Shown one piece after another: positions 60,533 through 64,000 of a stretch of 64,000 nucleotides of DNA (position 1 is its first letter; the number at the start of each line of letters is the position of its first letter). Source of the stretch: Cantharellus purpuraceus (Eukaryota; Basidiomycota; Agaricomycetes; Cantharellales; Hydnaceae). Made by a program: the position numbers and the translations under genes. The DNA is taken from positions 496,001 through 560,000 of the forward strand of contig JALBUN010000004.1 of assembly GCA_025174535.1 (NCBI GenBank), read 5' to 3'. The notes below the pieces were generated by a model that saw only the letters and a list, made by a program, of their open reading frames with translations, did no database searches and had not been told where the DNA came from.

Positions 60533-61886
60533 CGGCGTACTAAGACTTGCTGTATTAATAGGGAATTAGTACTCTCCCGCCAACAGCTGGCCTTAATATG
60601 AGCTCAACATTGGGAAGTTACGACTGAGGCTAGCAGATTGTAGGGCAAGCTGGTAGTCGATTTGAGCTCCTAGAGTGCCCACGTCGAACGTTGAACTTCA
60701 AGCGCCAGCCAATAGGGGTGATAGTGAGCACTAGTAAAATCAGATTCTAAAAAATGGCTTAGCACGAGAGCTCTTTGAACTAGTGTGGCGCCTTTCCACC
60801 CCAAGTCGCAACTGACTATGGTAAGGAGCTAATTCAAGTCAGTGACCACGCCGGGACTTGTGTCTGATTCAGGCATTTCGAAGTCTCAGCAGAGAGGCCA
60901 TGGTATTTGTGCGACCATACCATACCTACCCCTAGTGTGTCGTAGTCACAGTTCCATAAGTTTAGTCACCTGTGAGATGAGGATCGTGTATGACGTACGA
61001 GGGGAGCCAGTAATGCCATTATATGGCTAATACGGGTCTATGAAATATCGACCAGTATCCACTGTGCGAGCCACCGCAGGAGGTAGTGGTTAGGATTGCA
61101 GACAAGAAAATCCTTTGCAGCCATCGGCTTCAACCAGTGGTCTGCCTAATAAGTATATTGTCAGCATTATCGGGACATACGTTAGGCGTATTGCAGAGTG
61201 GTGGGTAAGATATGTCCCGGGTCTGGGCATTCCGTGTGGTGTGGCGCGAATTGTTTGTGGGAGAGCGAATGTCAGAGTTACTGGAAACAAAGTTACTTTA
61301 TGATCCTGAGGAAGACGACTTTTGTCTTTGCATAGCGCGGGATTCAACCCAAGTATTACACGATTCGGTCGCAGCAGTGCGCAGCGCCATCAAGGCTTGA
61401 GCTTGATGCCTCTGTTGCAATACGGTCGAATGTACTTTCGTGTACTCAGGGGGCGTTACACCTGAAATGAAAGCTCTAACCAAGCCTGACCAAGGAGTAG
61501 AGGGCTGCCAGTACTGCCCTGCCTGCGTGTAGTTCTCAACAGCAAACAGGTGCTGTGGACCTATGGTCTGCAATGGACTGCTGTGGGCCACGATGTGAGG
61601 CTGAAGTTGCTAGTTGTGGCGTCGATGGTGAGTGCATCTAGACCGTCACTTCATATGCACCCAGGGCTCATCCGCTTCACTGGGAAAACATTTCTGCAGA
61701 TATTCTTCTTGAGCTTTATATAACGACAGTGTTCCTATTCTGCTGTGAAACCCCGACGGTACTGACGGTACAAGTAATCCAACTTTGATCGTGGCTTCAG
61801 CTTCTTGAACATCTCAAAAGGACCGTGAGTTTTATTGGACACTAGAGCCCTTGCTAGATGCTTATTCGAGGAATATCAGCTTCCTG
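60533..61886. other. Intergenic, no gene recognised
   Basis: Short frames only. The last 150 bases before 61887 contain the CSN3 promoter (TATATAA-like at about 61717). Confidence 0.5.
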
Positions 61887-63972
61887 ATGTCTCAGTCTCA
61901 GCCTCAACCATCGTCGTCCACGGTCCCAGCCTCCGGGTCATCGTCCATGGCTCCGGCCGTGGACCTTGAATCAGTCATTACCGATATTACCACTTCGACA
62001 TCTCCGCAGCTTCTTCTCGCGTCGTTGCAGTCTGTTGTGAAGCGTGACGTGGGGGAAACTATTCTCGCGAGCGTTATGCCTGGCGGACAGGATCCTCTCT
62101 CGGTGCTTGACACGCATGCCAACACGCTCGGATACCTGTTCATCTTGTGCGCTGGATGTTTTGGTCTACGTTACATAGTGTCTGACTTTCTCTCAGGACA
62201 GCCCGGCTCCACATCTTGGGCGCGCCGCCTGTGTCATTCGCCACAATATCACTTTTCTGTCACACATTCGATGCTGAAGTTGCACGATTAGCTCCTCATC
62301 GCGGTCTGTTCTCGTGCTATTTTATACATCGTATTTTAATGCCTCATGAATCCAGTCACGTCGCTCGCACGCAGTATCGTCCAACTTGCCGAAAGCCATA
62401 ACAATGTACGTCGCCACTCTCTTTCTTGAACAGCCTATTGTGCCCTAAACATCATTTGAAAGCTCAAAGCGGCTGTCGCCCCTCTGTACGATCTGACAAC
62501 GCGGTACCCACCGTCGCTTTCATATCTTACTACGCTGCACCCATACTTTGTGCATGTACGTTGTGTACCCAGGTCTTCTCTACGGCACTCATTTATTTCT
62601 CTTGTTGTCGCATGATTAGGCCTGCGTAGCATCCCGACACTTTACAACTGCTCTTCCTGTGCTTGACGTACCTCTATCTGAAATTGACACCTCGGTATGT
62701 ATCGCCTACCTCCCACCGACGACATACACTGAACCCTATCATGGCTCCCACAGCTATCCCCTTTAACGTATCACGACGTGCTAAATTACCACTACACTGG
62801 TGCCCTCGCACTGCTCGCACTCAAGCGCTTTGGCCAAGCTTCGGCGTTCCTTGAACTTGTCGCTGCAGCACCTGTTCACCAAAGCCCAGCTGCTCTCCAA
62901 CTGGAGGCTCTCAAAAAGCTTACGCTCGTACGGCTCATCCTATTCGGCGCGGTGAGTCTTGCGAGCGGCCCTTGAGGCATCGAGTCATGCTGATGTATCG
63001 TGTATAGACGAGGCCGTTGCCTAGGTATGCGCATCCCAACTTATGGCGGCACCTCAAGAATACGCCATACGCCGCATTCGCGAAGATGTATTCGTCATCC
63101 ATTGCTGCTCTAACAGACTTTGTCGAAAAGGAGGCAAAGCTTTTTGAATCTGTACGCAATGCTGCTGCGTTCTGTCGATGCCCATCTGTGCCTTTGTTGA
63201 TAAAAGCTGTGTTGAAAACAGGAATGCAACTTGGGGTTAGTGCGGCAAGCATTGGATCACGCACCACGTTGGACGGTGCGCAAGCTCACAGAGACGTATG
63301 TCACGTTGAGCCTTTCTGAGATAGGAAAGGCGGCTGGGATTACGGAGGAAGAAGATGTACGGGAGATCGTGTTAAACATGGTGCGCAGTGTTCTCTCTCC
63401 ATGCGATGCTTCATGGCACTCACTCTCCTTTATCGTTTTCCTGTATTCTGCGCAATGCTGGTATACTACGTCTTACATCATCGTCCCACTGTCGTTCATA
63501 TCTTTTGGTTGTGTCTCGCATTCCGCAGATCGAGCTTGGCGAAATGAATGCTACGCTGGATGTCTCTGGAACTGTGACATTCCATGACGCTGAAAGGCAA
63601 TATTGTGGGGCGGAAGTTGACAGGTTGCTTAAGGAGGCACAGGAGCAGGGTGCGCTTCTCAGCGAGTTGGACCGTGAGCTAGGACGTAGCACAGACTTTT
63701 TATCAAAGGTGCGCAGATTTTAGTTGTGTTTAATGATCAACCCCTTCTTTACGTTCCGTGGTCTTTTGTTCATCCTGCATCCATAACACTTACTAATGCA
63801 CGCCCTTTCCTTTGTCATGATCTTTTACTTGGCGCCACAACACTTTGCGTCGTCATACTCATAGGCTGTGATGAAAGAGAAAGAGGGTGGTGGGGTAGGA
63901 ATGGATGAGGATTTGTACGGATCGCTGGCTGGACCGCCTGGTTACAAGGATTGGGACGATGGAGGGTTTTGA
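61887..63972 (+). CDS. CSN3: COP9 signalosome subunit 3 (PCI-domain protein)
   Basis: Subunit of the COP9 signalosome, the nuclear-cytoplasmic complex that removes NEDD8 from cullin-RING ubiquitin ligases. Ten exons give about 457 residues, a normal length. After a Ser/Gln/Pro-rich start come helical repeats: DTHANTLGYLFIL, LFCHTFDAEVARLAPHR, RHFTTALPVLDVPLSEIDTS, then LTYHDVLNYHYTGALALLAL, the family hallmark block. The PCI winged-helix part (about residues 310-400) contains RWTVRKLTETYVTLSLSEIG, IGKAAGITEEEDVREIVLNM and IELGEMNATLDVSGTVTFHD. After an acidic helix the end is GPPGYKDWDDGGF. The join before LSPLTYHD relies on an acceptor at about 62752 and restores the conserved block. The gene is complete, ending 28 bases before the window edge. 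Confidence 0.92.
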
Positions 63973-64000
63973 GAGCTTCGTTTAGGCTGATATTTCACCC

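Overview
The window looks like nuclear DNA of a mushroom-forming basidiomycete (Agaricomycetes). The genes are dense in short introns of mostly about 50-70 bases, with GT...AG ends and frequent CTNAY-like branch sites. Their products are eukaryotic: a heterotrimeric G-protein alpha subunit, COP9 signalosome subunit 3, an APC/C activator and mitochondrial ATP synthase subunit K. Several proteins (an F-box-like fragment, a DUF4048-like protein ending in an acidic WNW tail, a glutaminyl-less G-alpha) resemble families I know mainly from mushrooms. All gene models below were spliced by eye from the sequence; no database search was run.

Layout. 0.3-2.4 kb: a broken DUF2264 gene. 4-12.2 kb: three intact + strand genes, adenosylhomocysteinase (3982-5844), a small PMP3-type membrane protein (9312-9876) and a glutathione S-transferase-like protein with an 80-residue tail in front (10809-12225). 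12.2-28.1 kb: gene-poor, with one very GC-rich conserved-looking orphan gene (19702-21142) between about 7.5 kb and 6.9 kb of DNA with no gene I can recognise, rich in simple repeats and hairpins. 28.1-44.8 kb: a compact, almost fully coding block: G-alpha, a DUF4048-like protein, ATP synthase subunit K, a 12-exon coiled-coil protein, tRNA Um44 methyltransferase TRM44 head to head with a disordered basic protein, a Cdc20/Cdh1-type APC/C activator and glucose-6-phosphate isomerase. 44.8-52 kb: sparse, with an F-box-like remnant and an intact PLAC8 protein. 52-60.5 kb: three tandem paralogues of a DUF1275 membrane protein. 61.9-64 kb: CSN3.

Most genes are unrelated housekeeping functions placed side by side. 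Adenosylhomocysteinase clears the S-adenosylhomocysteine made by methyltransferases such as TRM44. The APC/C activator and CSN3 both act on ubiquitin ligases. No biosynthetic cluster, CRISPR array, tRNA, rRNA or intact transposon was found.

Most worth a second look: the DUF1275 tandem triplication with a conserved 15-base microexon; the G-alpha protein lacking both the catalytic glutamine and the myristoylation site; forkhead-like motifs just upstream of the APC/C activator; the isolated C-rich gene with its long empty flanks; an 8-base first coding exon plus a fresh 60-bp promoter duplication at the ATP synthase subunit K gene; and the 74-bp shared promoter of TRM44.
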